Of a DNA stretch of 64,000 nt, positions 22,685 through 34,546 are shown one piece after another. Location: NCBI GenBank assembly GCA_006384855.1, contig VCJN01001789.1, forward strand, positions 1-64,000, in the 5' to 3' direction. The first letter of the stretch is position 1; each line of letters starts with the position of its first letter. The notes below the pieces were generated by a model. It saw only the letters and a list, made by a program, of their open reading frames with translations, had not been told where the DNA came from and did no database searches. The DNA is from Tetraselmis striata (taxonomy: Eukaryota; Chlorophyta; Chlorodendrophyceae; Chlorodendrales; Chlorodendraceae). The position numbers and the translations under genes are program-made.

Positions 22685-23640
22685 TCACTCGTGCTCACCT
22701 CCCCGGCCACGCCCGCGTCCACCGCCACGTCCTCGTACACGCCCGCGACCTGCGGCTGCTGCCGCCACCCGAGCAGTAGCGGTTGCTTTGGCGCTGCTGG
22801 CCACAGTCGCCTCGAAGACGCGACGCTCGTAGTCCCTCACGAGGTCCCCAAAAATCGCGGAACCCAGATGCTCAGAAGCAGGCTGAAAGTGCTGAGCTCG
22901 CAGCACGTCCATAATACCTTGGTCACCGTGCACACGCTTGACGTCATTATGCCTCCGTAGGAAGGCCAAACGAAAGCGAAACGCCTTGTCGATGGCTTCG
23001 GCGTGGGTCCGAGCTCTCGCGAGGTAGGGGATGAAGTCCTGATTTGCAGCAGGGACGTAATAAGGCAGCAGCTTGTCAAGAGCCACGAAAAGTGCGGCCA
23101 TGTGGGCGCCGAAACACGACATCCATAGATACTCCTCCTGGGCCGGCAGACGCCGGTCATCCTGCTTGAGGTACTCGTTCGTTGGGTCGGTGCTCAAGGG
23201 GAAGAGTCCAGGCACCCGGCTGACCGGTGGAACGGCCTCGTAACCAGACTCTGCTCGCTGCAGTAGCTCTGGCACCGCGAGGTAGTGACCGAGGTAGTGC
23301 CAGAGCGTGAGTGACGAGGATGACTGTCATCCTCGTCACTCACGGATTTTGCTCCGACACGGCCGCTCTGGGCTAGCTCTAGCAAGTCGGGGCGCTCTGC
23401 GGCTCCCCCGCTGCCTGTCGGCTGTCCCGCGATGCGCTGCCCGGAACCGGAACCATGTGCCCCTTCTCCATCAACAACGCGCTCACGAGCCGTCAATTGG
23501 GACAACGCTGTTGCAAGCTCGCACAGTAATAATGTAGAATGGGCCTTCACGTCTGTGTGTAGCGACTCGAGCGTCGGCTCAACGACGGGTTTTTCTCCAT
23601 CTGGCATGGTAACGCACGGACGTACGGATGAGAATATCAC
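22685..23640 (-). pseudogene. Gag-like region of the DIRS-like element, disrupted by a palindromic insertion
   Basis: Two minus-strand frames cover this region. 23640-23345 runs from MPDGEKPVVEPTLESLHTDV to QSGRVGAKSVSDEDD, and 23275-22685 from LLQRAESGYEAV to an arginine/glycine-rich tail (GRGRVRGRGGGRGRGRGGE) typical of nucleic-acid binding. The two parts are joined in one frame in the related copy at 57145-57325 (SGRVGAKSTSDADDYLAV then LLQRAESGNEDV). Here an extra palindromic stretch at 23276-23320 shifts the frame. The assignment as gag is inferred from position upstream of a tyrosine recombinase and from the RGG tail. Confidence 0.55.
23266..23343. repeat. Two adjacent perfect hairpins inside the gag-like region
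   Basis: Hairpin 1 has 10-bp arms GCTCTGGCAC (23266-23275) and GTGCCAGAGC (23297-23306). Hairpin 2 has 18-bp arms GTGAGTGACGAGGATGAC (23307-23324) and its exact complement (23326-23343) around a single T. Compared with the copy at 57245-57300 the second arm of each is extra sequence. Confidence 0.85.
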
Positions 23641-23970
23641 ACACGGGTGGTGAGCCGGGTGTGGTCTTGAACAACTTGGAGTGACTTTGCTCGCAACAGG
23701 TTACGAGACAGTTTTAACATCGCTGCGTGTAACACAGCGACAAATGGAAGATGGCAGGCTCAGCTGTTATGGCTGCTTTTATGTTGCACCCAAAAAGGGC
23801 GCAACGACAGGTGCCTAGTTCCCGTACCACTGAGCAGCACTTGTAGCTGAAAAGCGGTTAGATAGGTCAAGGGAGGAAACCCCACATACTAGTTTAGATC
23901 ATACTGTAGTAGCGAATTACATACACACGGCGATTTCACACACTGGTGCAACCAGTACCGGTACCAGCAG

Positions 23971-24172
23971 TGATCCAACAGTGTTGGAAATTCCGTCACT
24001 AGTCTTCAATAAGTTTTGCAGAATGCTTGGGCAATTTGCTTGATTACTATAACTGAGCGTCGCCTACCCAGGGCTCTCCGTAGCTGGATTCCTGCCGCCT
24101 AAACGGCCGTCCTATCCCATAGACGCTGCAAGGGTTTCACTGCCAGTCCTGTCACGGGGGCGGGAAAAACCA
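23971..24172 (+). repeat. Short interspersed repeat with A-rich end, copy 1
   Basis: About 200 bp match 51968-52149 and 56856-57049. Shared blocks are GTTGGAAATTCCGTCACT, GCGTCGCCTACCCAGGGCT, CCTAAACGGCCGTC, GCAAGGGTTTCACTG and CCAGTCCTGTC followed by GGGGGCG and an A-run. The defined A-rich 3' end suggests a SINE-like or retroposed sequence. This copy has the shortest A-run. Confidence 0.75.
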
Positions 24173-24680
24173 GTAGTGATGGGTTTGGTTACACACTAAC
24201 ACGGCGTATAATAAGTTATTACATTAGGGCTTTCACAAATGCGCACTACAAACAGAACAAACAGCAACTAAAAAGGCGTGTATATAATCCTTATATAGTC
24301 GGGCGAGAAGGAGTCCTTACCGCCCCGCCGGGGCCGTAATCACATAAACGCTGATTTGCGACGCCGCGCGACGGAGGGTGAGGAACGCGCTGTGGCAGCG
24401 CAGGCGCGGCGGAGATCGGCTGCAGTCACTCCGGCTCTGTGTGGTTCGTCGTGCCAGTCGTTCTGTTGTCACCATCCAGGCCGCCGCCGAGAACCACAGC
24501 AAGCCGCAGTCGCGTCTGCTGGCGCCCCGCCACACCTGGGGTCACACCGCCGCCGATATCCGCAGCCCCGCACGTCGTGTTTTTCATCTCTCTTCTTTTT
24601 GACAGCACCGCACCGGCTGGGAAGGACCCCCTCTGCGCAGCCCTAGACAGGGCAGCCTACGCGCGTCTGGACTTGCTGCC

Positions 24681-24945
24681 ATGGGAGGTGCGCGCTGGAA
24701 GGGGCGGCTAAGGCGGCTGGGGCGCTTTGGCGGCCGGACCTACCTACTCTATTGGGGGGCTGGTTGCAGTGCAATTGTGCCCCATGACGGCGGTACTCTA
24801 GCTTGAGTTGTCATAATAAGAAATTGAAAAGCCGCTCCGAAAATCATTTGGATTTTCTATCTGGGGTTGCGATCTCCACCAGGTACTTGCTGCCCAGCAC
24901 CCCACCCGAGCAGCAAAAGTCGCAGGACGATGCGGTGTGTTGTAT

Positions 24946-24976
<31 letters not shown>

Positions 24977-25297
24977 GGGGGGGGGGCTCAGTTGTCACCC
25001 CCTCTGCCCCGCATCTGACTTCCGTTAGCGGGCGTGCAGGTTACGTGGGCAACTCGGCGGATGTGAAGCGCATCCGCAAGCTCACAGAGGCGCGCGAGGC
25101 GGAGCGCAAGCGTGTGGAGGGGCTCATCCACCAGTCGGAGGATGCGGTGGAGGGCGCGGGGCTGCGAAAGTTTGGCGTGGGCACCTCAGAGGTGTGCGCC
25201 GGCGGGGGGTGGTGGGATGGGTGGGTGCGGGGGGGGGGGGGGGGGGGGGGGGGCACATGGTGGATGCTGTGCTGGGCGGGGTCTGATGATGGCGGTG

Positions 25298-25328
<31 letters not shown>

Positions 25329-28032
25329 CCATCCGACGAACTCCCGCCTGCCTATGGTGATGCCGCACCTTGCCAGGTGCTGGAGTCGGTGTTCAAGGCG
25401 GAGACCATCGGCCTGGTCACCAAGGAGCAGTTTGTGGAGAAGCGCGAGACGCTGAAGGAGCGGTGAGGCGCTGCCGCGCGTGTGTTTTTGGCGCTGGTGC
25501 GGTGTGTCTGTTTTGGGGGGGTCGGGGTCTTCGAGCCGTGGGCGGAGGGCTGCGTCAATGCGGTGTTTAACATATACAGCCTGGACCTAGCGGACAGTCA
25601 CTCGTTTTTGAGGTTGGTTGTCCGCCTACAAGCGCTTGCGTGCAATATCGGATACTATCTATGCAGCTGAGATACACAGAACCACATTACAACACCCGAA
25701 ATGGTATATTGTATCGTACATGCTTGCGGCGCGTGATGGCGCTGGCGCCTGGCGCGGGCGGCAGGTACGAGCTGGAGGAGAAGAGGAAGGCGGAGGAGGA
25801 GGCGGAGCGGAAGCGCAAGGAAAAGGAGAAGCGCAAGAAGCAGAAGCAGAAGCTGGAGAGCCAGCGCGCCAAGCTGTCCTTTGCGGAGGAGGCGCGCACC
25901 TGGGCTGCCTCTCCGCCCTGCTCCTGCCCACCCCCTCCCCCTCTGGCCTCTCAGCTTGCTGACTCCCCGGCGCGCAGGTGGAGGAGGATGAGGAGGCGGA
26001 GGAGGAGGAGGAGGAGCTGGCGCCGGGGAAGAAGGTCAAGAAGAACCCACTGGTGGAGACGGACTTCTTGCCAGACAGGCGCGCCCTGCGTCCACCTTAG
26101 TCTTTCCCAAGGGCAGAAAGGAGGGGGGGGGGGGGGGGGGGGGGACATATATTCATTTATATTCATATTTAGAGTTCTTTTAATATATTACAGACAGGGG
26201 GAGAAAGGGAGGGAGAGAGAGGCCTGGCATTTAGCTGTAGGGGGGTTCAGGGCATCACCGCATCTCAATTGGCCAAGCTGCCAAGCAAACCCTCCTCGAG
26301 GCAGAGAAACCAGGGTGTGTCCCTGTGTATTACTGAACAACTATCAGATGGCCGCTAACCGGGTTCAGGGTCCCATGATGGCAGCTCCAAAATTAGGCGG
26401 CCGGCATTGCCAGCTCCGGGTGTTGAAGTGCCCTTTGCACTACATAAGCTTACTCTAAGTCTGTTTGTCCCCCTATCCTCCTACCGCTAATGGCGCTGGT
26501 CGCGGCGGCTGCCGAGACTGGCGTCGTTCTGTAGCAGCTGTCGGCTGCCTTTGGCCCGCATGGGGAGGAAGTAGGCTTCTGGTTGTCGGCGCCCAATCCA
26601 TATTTTAGTCATGCTCTCACGTATCTTTGATGATGAAAGCCAGAACCACCTCGTCAAAGGGGGAGTCCGTCCTGATGAGGCGCGCGGCCCGGGTGCTGAC
26701 TCGCTGTCCCTGCGTGTGCCCGCCAGGGATCGCGAGAAGGAGGAGGCGGAGCTGCGCGAGAAGCTGCGCAAGGTGCGGCCCCGCCCTCTCTCTGACCGCC
26801 CGTTTGCCTCTTTGGCCCTCCGCTGCTGACTTTTGGCGCCGTGCTGCAGGAGTGGGAGGAGAAGCAGGACGTGGTGAAGCAGGAGCGGCTGGAGATCACG
26901 TACAGCTACTGGGACGGCAGCGGGCATAGGTCGGCTGGCCCCCCCCTGCACCCCCCCCCCCCCCCCCCCCTTTCCCCGCTGCGGTGTCGCACCAACTACA
27001 TGCATTATCATGTTATTTTTGATTATTTGAACGACAATGAAATAGTTATACAATGCACCAGTCATGAACGTGTGAACATACCTCAGTATTACCATATTCT
27101 CCAATATTTTTCTTGCTTGAAAAGTGATGGGATGTTATGCCCCTCTACCCTGGGGGCATGCTGAGCTCGCTCGCTGTGCTTTGCGATTCCTTTGCGTAGG
27201 AAAAAAGTGGAGGTGCTCAAGGGCGACACGATCGAGACGTTTCTGCGCAAGGTGCGCGAGCAGCTGGCGCCGAGCTTCCGCGAGATGCGCACCGCCGAGG
27301 TGGCCAACATGATGTACATCAAGGAGGACCTCGTCATCCCCTCCTCCATGACTTTCTACGAGCTCATCGTGAACAAGGCGCGCGGCAAGAGCGGCCCGCT
27401 CTTCGACTTTGAGGTCCACGACGACGTTCGCATCACCAACGACGCCACCAAGGAGAAGAACGAGTCGCACGCGGGCAAGGTGTGGGCGGGGGAGAGCTCC
27501 ACATGCCCTTGCGGCTTATCTGCTTGACATGCTTGTATCTGGCGGGGATGGCTGTGTGTGTTGTGGGCGGGCGCCTGCCATATGGCTGACTGTGGCCTTC
27601 ATTTATGATGGATTAGCTCTTAACATCGTTTCAGTGTGATGCTGTTATTGTTTTCTGTGGCTGTGATTGGATACGTGGTCCGATCTGCTGCCACTTCCGC
27701 ATATAACGGCGCCCTGGCTCCCGGGTCCCTTCGCTGCTCCACCCCTTCCATAACTCTGCTTTGTCCTGGCCCGCCATGCCTGCAGGTAGTCGAGCGGCAT
27801 TGGTACGACCGCAACAAGCACATCTTTCCGGCGTCGCGATGGGAGGTACGCCTGCGTGGCTCCCCCCCCCCCCCCCCCCCCCCCCCCCCGGGTCCCACCT
27901 CTACAGCCCAGTTCCCACTCTGCAACTGCCGGTGCATACCTCGTGTGGCGAGTGCTGACACAGGGGTGCCGGCTCTGCCTGCAGGTGTACGATCCGCAGA
28001 AGGACTACGGCGGGTACACAATCTTTGGCTGA
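24681..28032 (+). CDS. XCT: XAP5/FAM50 family protein (XAP5 CIRCADIAN TIMEKEEPER homologue), ten exons
   Basis: This is the algal orthologue of plant XCT and animal FAM50A, a nuclear protein linked to light/clock control, small-RNA production and splicing. Exons joined in phase: 24681-24687, 25040-25191, 25377-25462, 25765-25891, 25978-26078, 26727-26772, 26850-26929, 27200-27479, 27786-27845 and 27985-28032, giving 328 residues. The first exon is only seven nucleotides (ATGGGAG), which yields the family start MGGYVG. Family landmarks follow: [125 protein letters not shown] and the ending YTIFG. Residues 110-200 are a Lys/Glu-rich coiled-coil and acidic stretch. Introns 4 and 5 use GC donors (25892 and 26079); several introns hold long G or C runs and a GT microsatellite. 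The start is inferred from splice phase. Confidence 0.93.
25300..25328. repeat. GT microsatellite in XCT intron 2
   Basis: A (GT)n tract of about 14 units follows a G-run (about 25230-25252) in the second intron of the XCT gene. A shorter GT tract plus a G-run (24946-24986) lies in intron 1. Confidence 0.9.
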
Positions 28033-29208
28033 ACACCTCGCTATCCTTGCCCCCCTCCTCAACCTAATTGCGATGTGCCCAGCCCCTGGCTACGTCCCAT
28101 ACCCTTTACAATCGTGCAACGATAAACAGATCATGCGCGCATCGTCAATGGCTTTTAAATTATGTGGCGATGGAGACACATGAACCTACTGATGACAAGG
28201 GAATATCTCCTATGCTCACTACAGCAAGTCCGACTCAGCTGCGCCAGAATGGCGGGCAGAACGTGCCAGACTGTGACAAACACCTTGTGCCTGCCGCCAC
28301 ATTTTGTAAGCATATATTGTGGGCGAAGAACTGGCGACTGGAGAATGCTGTGCAACATCATTAGTCACACAGCATGCCGGGCTCAGCATATGTATGCTGT
28401 CCTGCAGCCCGAGTTAGCAGTGTCGGCAACCCTGTTAACATCGCAATGCGCGAGTGCAGAGTGTTTTGCCATATGTCCGTAGTATTATGGCTGTAATTAA
28501 AGTCTATATATCTCAGATGTATCCGATGTTGCTATTCTGTACATACAGTAGTATTGCATATTCATATTCATATTCATATTCATATTGATGTTATTGATAT
28601 ATAGACCTGATGATGTACAGTCCTCCACAAAGCCTTCGCATGTTTTCTAGGTTTGATTTCGATTGGGGTATTGAGTAAACACGCGAATGGTTGATGAACA
28701 CACTGTTGCAACCATCGCTACAAGCAGGAGCCTCGTGATAAGGGTGCACATACGGCGTGAAGTTCATGGTCAGCTAGAGGACTGCATAAAGCATTAGCAG
28801 CAACCTCCAGGCCACTTTTACTTTCATGCTTGCTTTATAAAGCACAACTTTTTTTTCAATCTCGCGCGCTGCCGACATTCATAGTAATTGTATTGCGCCC
28901 CTTTATCGAAATTGAGCGCGCCCTTGGGTGTTCTGTCATCAAGCCCCCATGTATGATCGGGAGCTGGCCAGCACTGCGCTGGCGGACTTGATGTGCAGCC
29001 AAACGCGATAGAGAATGTGAAAATAATCAATCATGATAAGGCGCAGCAAGACATCGAATGTAAAATTGTCTTCTCAACCTCCCACTACGCCGGTGACTAG
29101 ACGAGTATGCACACGGCGGCGGATTTACGCACGGCAGTCTTCGCCGCGCGCCGCGCCGTCGTACTCCGTGCTCTGTGTGTGGAAAAGTATATGTCGACAG
29201 TCGTAGTA
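28033..29208. other. Spacer between XCT and the left inverted element
   Basis: No gene was recognised. A hexanucleotide microsatellite (ATTCAT, about five units) lies at 28556-28585. The XCT 3' untranslated region should occupy the first few hundred bases. Confidence 0.5.
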
Positions 29209-30551
29209 CACCCCTCCACATAAGTCCGGGTTTTGCATTTTAGATCGCAAAGCGCATGCATGGGCGAGGATAACGCCGGCTGCATGTGCATACATGCCAA
29301 CTACAGTGGGAATAGTTCGGGCAAACGCCTATTGTGCGCTTTATACCCACCCGCGCGACAACGCGACCATTTGTGGGCGCCCTTGAAAAAACGCGAAATC
29401 ATTGCATGATGCGTTGGCGCTAGAAACTTGTGGGTTGCGCCAACCGTCCAAACCTATGGAAATAGCGGCACTCGTCGCACCAAACTCGGTGAATACGGCC
29501 CTTGGCATAAGTTGCACACACCGTGTGTGTAGGCCACTGAAAGCATGTTGCTATAGGCACGACGTGACACCCCAACGACAAGTTGGCCACTGTGGGGGGC
29601 AGTTTTGGGGTGAAAATGCTGCTGTTTCTGTGGCGAACGCACGTAGGAGAGGCGTTCGATGGCCCCCTTGGCGCAGGGCAATGCTCTACTATGGGGGCGC
29701 GTGGTAAAATGCCAGTTGCACCGTTTCGTGGGCGGGGTGGCGCGGTAGGGGCGTGGACTTTAATTAATATGAAATTCCTTGAAAAATGCTGTGGAAAATG
29801 GCATTTTGGCTGGTAGGTGTGTGTATCGCTAGGAGGCGGCACATGCCAAGTGTTGGTGGTCCGTGGTCATCCACACACATAACGCTCTCGCGCAACCGAG
29901 TATGGGGCTTAGACACGCACTTGGCGCAAAGCCACGCGCCCGACATGGGTGGGCACATGAGGCAGTGAGGGGCAACTTGGATGATCATCTTTGGGGATTT
30001 TTCCCGGGGCCCCGAAAATCGATTTTTGGTATTGGAAGACTGATTTTGACGCAGATTTGAACGAGGAATTGCGTGGTATTTTTAAAAAGTTTTTCTGAGC
30101 AAACCCTGAGAAGTTATAGCGTTTTAAAGCCGAGGGGGTGTTGCTGAGCGTGGCTAACACTGATGCCATGTCAGTATCGCAACGCGACATGTACTAGCAG
30201 CCACCCACACGGCTGCACCCCAACCAAATGCACCCGAGCCCCTCACCAATGTGTTTCCTCACGCGTTCATGGCCATCCCGCCGTGTGGTTGTCTATTCAC
30301 GCGCGTCGGCGTGTGCGCGATACCGACCCTGGTTTTGGTGCAGTTGCAGGCGACGCCCATCCACGCACCAAGTGCAGCGTGACACCCTAGTCAAAGGTCT
30401 TTAAGCTTCGGTTTGAGCCACTCGTTATGCAGGTCTTATGAAACCCTCTGAGATTCCAGGGTTTCATCTCATATAACCTACGTTCAGGTACCCTAGACTT
30501 CTGAAGTCTTGAGACTGCCGAAAAGGGACCCCAAACTTATGTGGAGGGGTG
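29209..30551 (+). mobile_element. 1.34-kb TA-flanked TIR element, copy 1
   Basis: The element starts CACCCCTCCACATAAGT and ends with the exact complement ACTTATGTGGAGGGGTG; TA lies directly outside both ends. A second copy, in opposite orientation, is at 34547-35877, and the two match throughout. TA duplication is typical of Tc1/mariner-like elements, yet no transposase is visible. On the element's own coding strand (minus here) conserved open frames occur: one ends at 29420 with CDECRYFHRFGRLAQPTSF, another around 29990-29770 has the Cys-containing block GAWLCAKCVSKPHTRLRESV. Both are conserved between copies. Confidence 0.85.
29420..29842 (-). CDS. Open frame conserved between the two TA-flanked elements
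   Basis: A 140-codon minus-strand frame begins near PPPSDTHTYQPKCHFPQHF and ends at GRLAQPTSF. The copy in the second element (35246-35667, plus strand) has the same length and ends at the same place, with mostly conservative changes (for example KGRIHRVWCDECRYF versus KGRFYRVWCDECRYF). No stop or frameshift separates them, which hints at a real or recently lost coding function. The product is unknown; two CxxC-like cysteines near the end might bind metal. Confidence 0.35.
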   Translation of the reverse strand: MPPPSDTHTYQPKCHFPQHFSRNFILIKVHAPTAPPRPRNGATGILPRAPIVEHCPAPRGPSNASPTCVRHRNSSIFTPKLPPTVANLSLGCHVVPIATCFQWPTHTVCATYAKGRIHRVWCDECRYFHRFGRLAQPTSF

Positions 30552-30596
30552 TAGGTCGTAGTAGTCGGTGGTCGGCGTCGTCATGTATTAATCCTT

Positions 30597-30665
30597 ATCT
30601 CTTTGGTTACAGGGAGAGCGTCAAAAGAATGCACGGAAAGTACTGGGGAAGGAAAAAGATTTAAG
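30597..30665 (+). repeat. Dispersed repeat, intact copy (empty site for the 10579-12648 insertion)
   Basis: The sequence ctttGGTTACAGGGAGAGCGTCA...GAATGCACGGAAAG...GGGGAAGGAAAAAG is the complement of 12649-12662 joined to 10505-10578. It carries a single TTA where the interrupted copy has TAA on both sides of the inserted element. A third copy is at 40890-40985. Confidence 0.8.
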
Positions 30666-31024
30666 CATAACCCTCTTAGCGCCGGGCCGCGGGGCCCGGC
30701 GATGTGGCAGGTAATTGTCGTCGTCGTCATCGTCCATCGTCGTCATCGTCGCGCGCTGCTTGCGTAGATGAACGGGCGCGTGACTGCGCGCGCATGTCAC
30801 CGCGCCGCCGCGCTTTTGCTGGCGGCCTCTAACTAATCCTTACAACGACGATGCGCTGCCAGCGGCAGGATAAGAACCCGCCTCCACACACAATCTCACA
30901 CAGACATTCGCTCTGCCCGAACCTACTCGCCACTCACTGCCGACGACTCCGCGCAGCTGACAAGCTTTCCTTGTTCTTACTGCGACAATACACTGCTCCG
31001 CGCAAGGTTGAGGAAGGAGGTGCG

Positions 31025-31107
31025 ATGCTGCTCCAACGGGCGTTCATCACGCAATGCGGCGGCCGGCCGCCCTCTGCCGCGACCAACCGCAGCGTGCCGG
31101 CAACGGG

Positions 31108-31143
<36 letters not shown>

Positions 31144-33359
31144 CGGCGCGCCTCCACAAACATACACACCTGGCCGGAAGCTGTTGGCATTGATCCGAGC
31201 AGGCAATGCGTTCGAAAATTTCGCTCATGCCCAACCGGGGCCTGCGGTTCAGCGCTGAGCCGAGTCGGGGGGCGGCCGGGGCTCGCAGGCGGTCGGCTGG
31301 TGGCGGCGGGGGCGCGCCCCTCTCTGCGCACTCGCGCGGTGGAAGACCTGGCCGGCGGACTGAGCACCGCGCCCCTGGCACTGGACGCGGAGGACGACAT
31401 GTTCTGCAGCCAGGCTGGTGCGCCGCGCCGGGGGGCCGCCTGCCGGGCTCGTAAACAAGGGCAACCACGAAGGCGAGGAGAGTTGGGGGGGGGGGGGGGG
31501 GGGGGTCTCCAGCATTGGCCATCAAGCAAGAATACATAACCAACCACTGACGAATGCACACGTTCTGCCGCGGCTCAGGCACCGTGCTGGCGCGCCCCCC
31601 GCCTGAGAATGCGGGCGGCAAACGGTACCACATCCACACCTTTGGCTGCCAGGTGTGCGCGCCCTGCAATGTCAACTAGTGACCCCAATGTCATTGTTGT
31701 GCTTCGGAACGGGCCGATACCGCAGTTTCTGCGGGGTGGGTGGGGGAGAAACAGATGCGGCATGGGGGAGAGGGGGAGGCATGATGTCCGCGGTGTGCGG
31801 GTCTGCAGATGAACATGGCGGACTCGGAGCGCATGGCGGGCGTGCTGGAGTCCGCCGGCTACAGCTGCACCGAGGACGCCGGCGACGCGGACGTGCTGAT
31901 CTACAACACGTGCTCCATCCGCGAGAAGGCGGAGTCGAAGGTGTACAGCGCGCTGGGGCGGCAGGCCAAGCGCAAGCGGCAGCACGGCGGCCTCAAGATT
32001 GTCGTCGCCGGCTGCGTGGCCAAGCAGGAGGCGGAGCAGCTGCTGCGCCGCGTGCCCGAGGTCGACCTTGTCATGGGTGAGCGCCGCATCGAAAAGGGGG
32101 TCCATTGGGTAAGGTCCTGGAACTTAGGGCTTGAGAATTATAGGCCCCCAAGGGCTTGAAGTGCTCAGCCCTCAAATGTCCTTTTAGCCATTGACACCTG
32201 GGTAACTACTTCCGCCACTGTCTGAAGGCCACTGCGTCATGTTTATTGTTGTCAAATGGGACGCGCTCCGTCACCATCCCACAGCTCCCGCCCACATCCC
32301 CGCGCCCCTCTCTTGACTGACGGGTGCCGCATCGCCGCCGCCGTTGTCCGATCCGCAGGCCCTCACCACGCCAACCGCATCGACACGCTGCTGGAGCAGG
32401 TGGAGCTGGGCAGCCAGGTGTGCGCCACGGAGGAGATCACCATCACGGAGGACATCGCAGTGCCGCGGCGCGAGAGCGACCTCACCGCGTGGGTGAACGT
32501 CATCCACGGCTGCAACGAGAAGTGCACCTACTGCGTGGTGCCCAACACGCGCGGGCAGGAGCAGAGCCGCACGCCGGAGGCCATCCGCAAGGAGATGGTC
32601 ATCCTGGGGGAGGCGGGCTACAAGGAGGTCACGCTGCTGGGGCAGAACATCGACGCCTACGGCCGTGACCTCCCCGGCCTCAAGGAGGACGGTGCGCCGC
32701 CGCCTCGTTGACGCAGTGGGGGCCCCATTGGGAGGGCCGTAGTTCCATACATGCCGTAAGCACACTGTTGCCTCCTCCTTCTCCTCCATCCCTCCTCTCT
32801 CCTCTCCCTTGCCTCGTCTTGTCTCCCGCGCAGTCATCCGCACCTCTCCGTCCTGCCTTGATGCCGTGCGCCAAGGGCACGCATAAGGCATGCACGCACC
32901 TTCGCTGGCTGGCGGCATCCTCAATATGCCGGTCGCCTTATTTGGTGCCACAGCGAAACATGGCTCAATCAATTCACATGCTCGGTGCCTCGCTGCCAGC
33001 GTGTATGCCCAAGACCCAGACATAACCACCCAATCCCCTCTCTCCGGCTCCGCCCTGGTCAGGGCAGGCCGGCGGGCGACAATCAGACATCTGGCGCACA
33101 TCCGCCGCAAGGGCCTCCTCGCGGATGCCTACCCGAAAACAACCCGCTGGTGTGCGCCTGACGTGTGATTGTCATCCACTTGCCGCCAGGGTCCGGGCGG
33201 CGCGCGTGGACGTTCACAGACCTGCTGCACGAGGTCCACGACGTGCCGGGTATCGAGCGCATCCGCTTTGCCACCAGCCACCCTCGCTACTTCACTGAGC
33301 GCCTCATCCGCGCGTGTGCAGAGCTCCCCAAGTGCGCTCCCCCCCCCCCCCCCCCCCCC

Positions 33360-33397
<38 letters not shown>

Positions 33398-34229
33398 CAC
33401 ACTCATCCCACCGCCTTGTTATGCGAAAGGGAGACTTCTTGTGGCCATGCAATGTTCGCCTCTCAACAAGCTCCCTCGTGCATCTACGTGGTTAGTTGAC
33501 AAAACACTTTAAGCAACACTAAATCTACTGGTTGTCATTTCATCCCATGTTAGCCGCCCCGCCCTCCGTCGTCTCTATCTCTTGCATGCGGGAACCTTCA
33601 CGTGCCCCCCCACCCCCTCCTGCCTTAGTGAAGCCTTGCCTCGTCTTGTTGGCGGTGCCGCCAGGATGTGCGAGTTCTTCCACATCCCCTTCCAGAGCGG
33701 CGACAACGACATCCTGCGCGAGATGGCGCGCGGCTACACGCACGAGCGCTACCGCCAGATCATGCACAACATCCGGCGCTACATGCCCGACGCCAGCATC
33801 AGCGGCGACGCGATCGTGGGCTTCCCGGGCGAGACGGAGGAGCAGTATTTGCGTACCGAGGCGCTTGTGCGCGAGGTGGGCTTCGACCGCGTCAACACCG
33901 CGGCATACTCGCCGCGCCCCAACACGCCCGCCGCGGAGTGGGACAACCAGGTGGCGGACCTCATCAAGGCGGACCGCCTCAACCGGCTCAACGCGGTGGT
34001 GATGGAGGTCGCGGAGGAGCGCAGCCAGCGCTTCCTGGGCCGCGAGCTGGAGGTGCTGGTGGAGGGGCCCAACCCCAAGGCGCCCGGGCAGCTGCAGGGC
34101 CGCAGCCGGCACAACAAGCTCGTGTTCTGCGACGGCGACGGCGATGCGCTCAAGGGGCAGCTGGTGCGGGTGAAGATTGAGGAGGCGCGCGCCTTCAGCC
34201 TCTTTGGCACCATGACCGCGGCGCTCTGA
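31025..34229 (+). CDS. miaB: MiaB-type tRNA-2-methylthio-N6-isopentenyladenosine synthase (organellar), seven exons
   Basis: This radical-SAM methylthiotransferase adds the 2-methylthio group to i6A37 of tRNA. It is close to bacterial/cyanobacterial MiaB, so a plastid or mitochondrial role is likely. Exons in phase: 31025-31106, 31253-31450, 31579-31652, 31809-32076, 32359-32691, 33190-33331 and 33665-34229 (553 aa). The N-terminal iron-sulfur domain shows all three cysteines: [22 protein letters not shown] and [11 protein letters not shown]. The radical-SAM domain has the CxxxCxxC motif in [17 protein letters not shown], then [12 protein letters not shown] and the TRAM domain (RELEVLVEG to FSLFG). 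The first about 110 residues are Arg/Ala/Gly-rich without homology, fitting a transit peptide; the first two exons and the start are the least certain part. Introns 1 and 6 run into C-tracts directly after the donor, and intron 6 also has a CA microsatellite. Confidence 0.9.
33363..33401. repeat. CA microsatellite in MiaB intron 6
   Basis: A (CA)n tract with one interruption directly follows a C-run (33340-33360) just downstream of the donor at 33332. Confidence 0.9.
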
Positions 34230-34546
34230 CTCAGCTGAGCCAACCTGCCCTTGCAGTGGGGGGGGGGGGGGGGGGGGGGGGGATGCAGTGGCCACCCTCC
34301 TCCATGTAACTTTATTCACCTTTCCTAGTTCCCGCCAAGCCAGAACCGGAGTCCATCCAAAAAAGCTTGGAACATGTACATACATCAGCTACCTCCAAAG
34401 CAGCACGATTGACAGCGGCCGCAGCGAAGAGCGGTGATCCTAGTTCTGTTTGTGGGCTGCTGTATGTCGACATGAAATGGCATAGTTCGTGCGTATATAG
34501 TAGCGCGGCGGCGCGGGCAGCTCTAGCGACTCTAGTAGCGGAATTA

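Noticed and set aside
28556-28585. ATTCAT repeat as a possible telomere-like or CRISPR-like array
   Set aside because: Simple hexanucleotide microsatellite of about five units, no spacers and not a telomere sequence.
31206-31660. Long overlapping open frames on both strands at the MiaB N-terminal exons
   Set aside because: GC-rich shadow frames; only the frame consistent with splice phase into [15 protein letters not shown] was kept.
33540-34385. 281-codon minus-strand open frame opposite the last MiaB exon
   Set aside because: Antisense shadow of a GC-rich coding exon.
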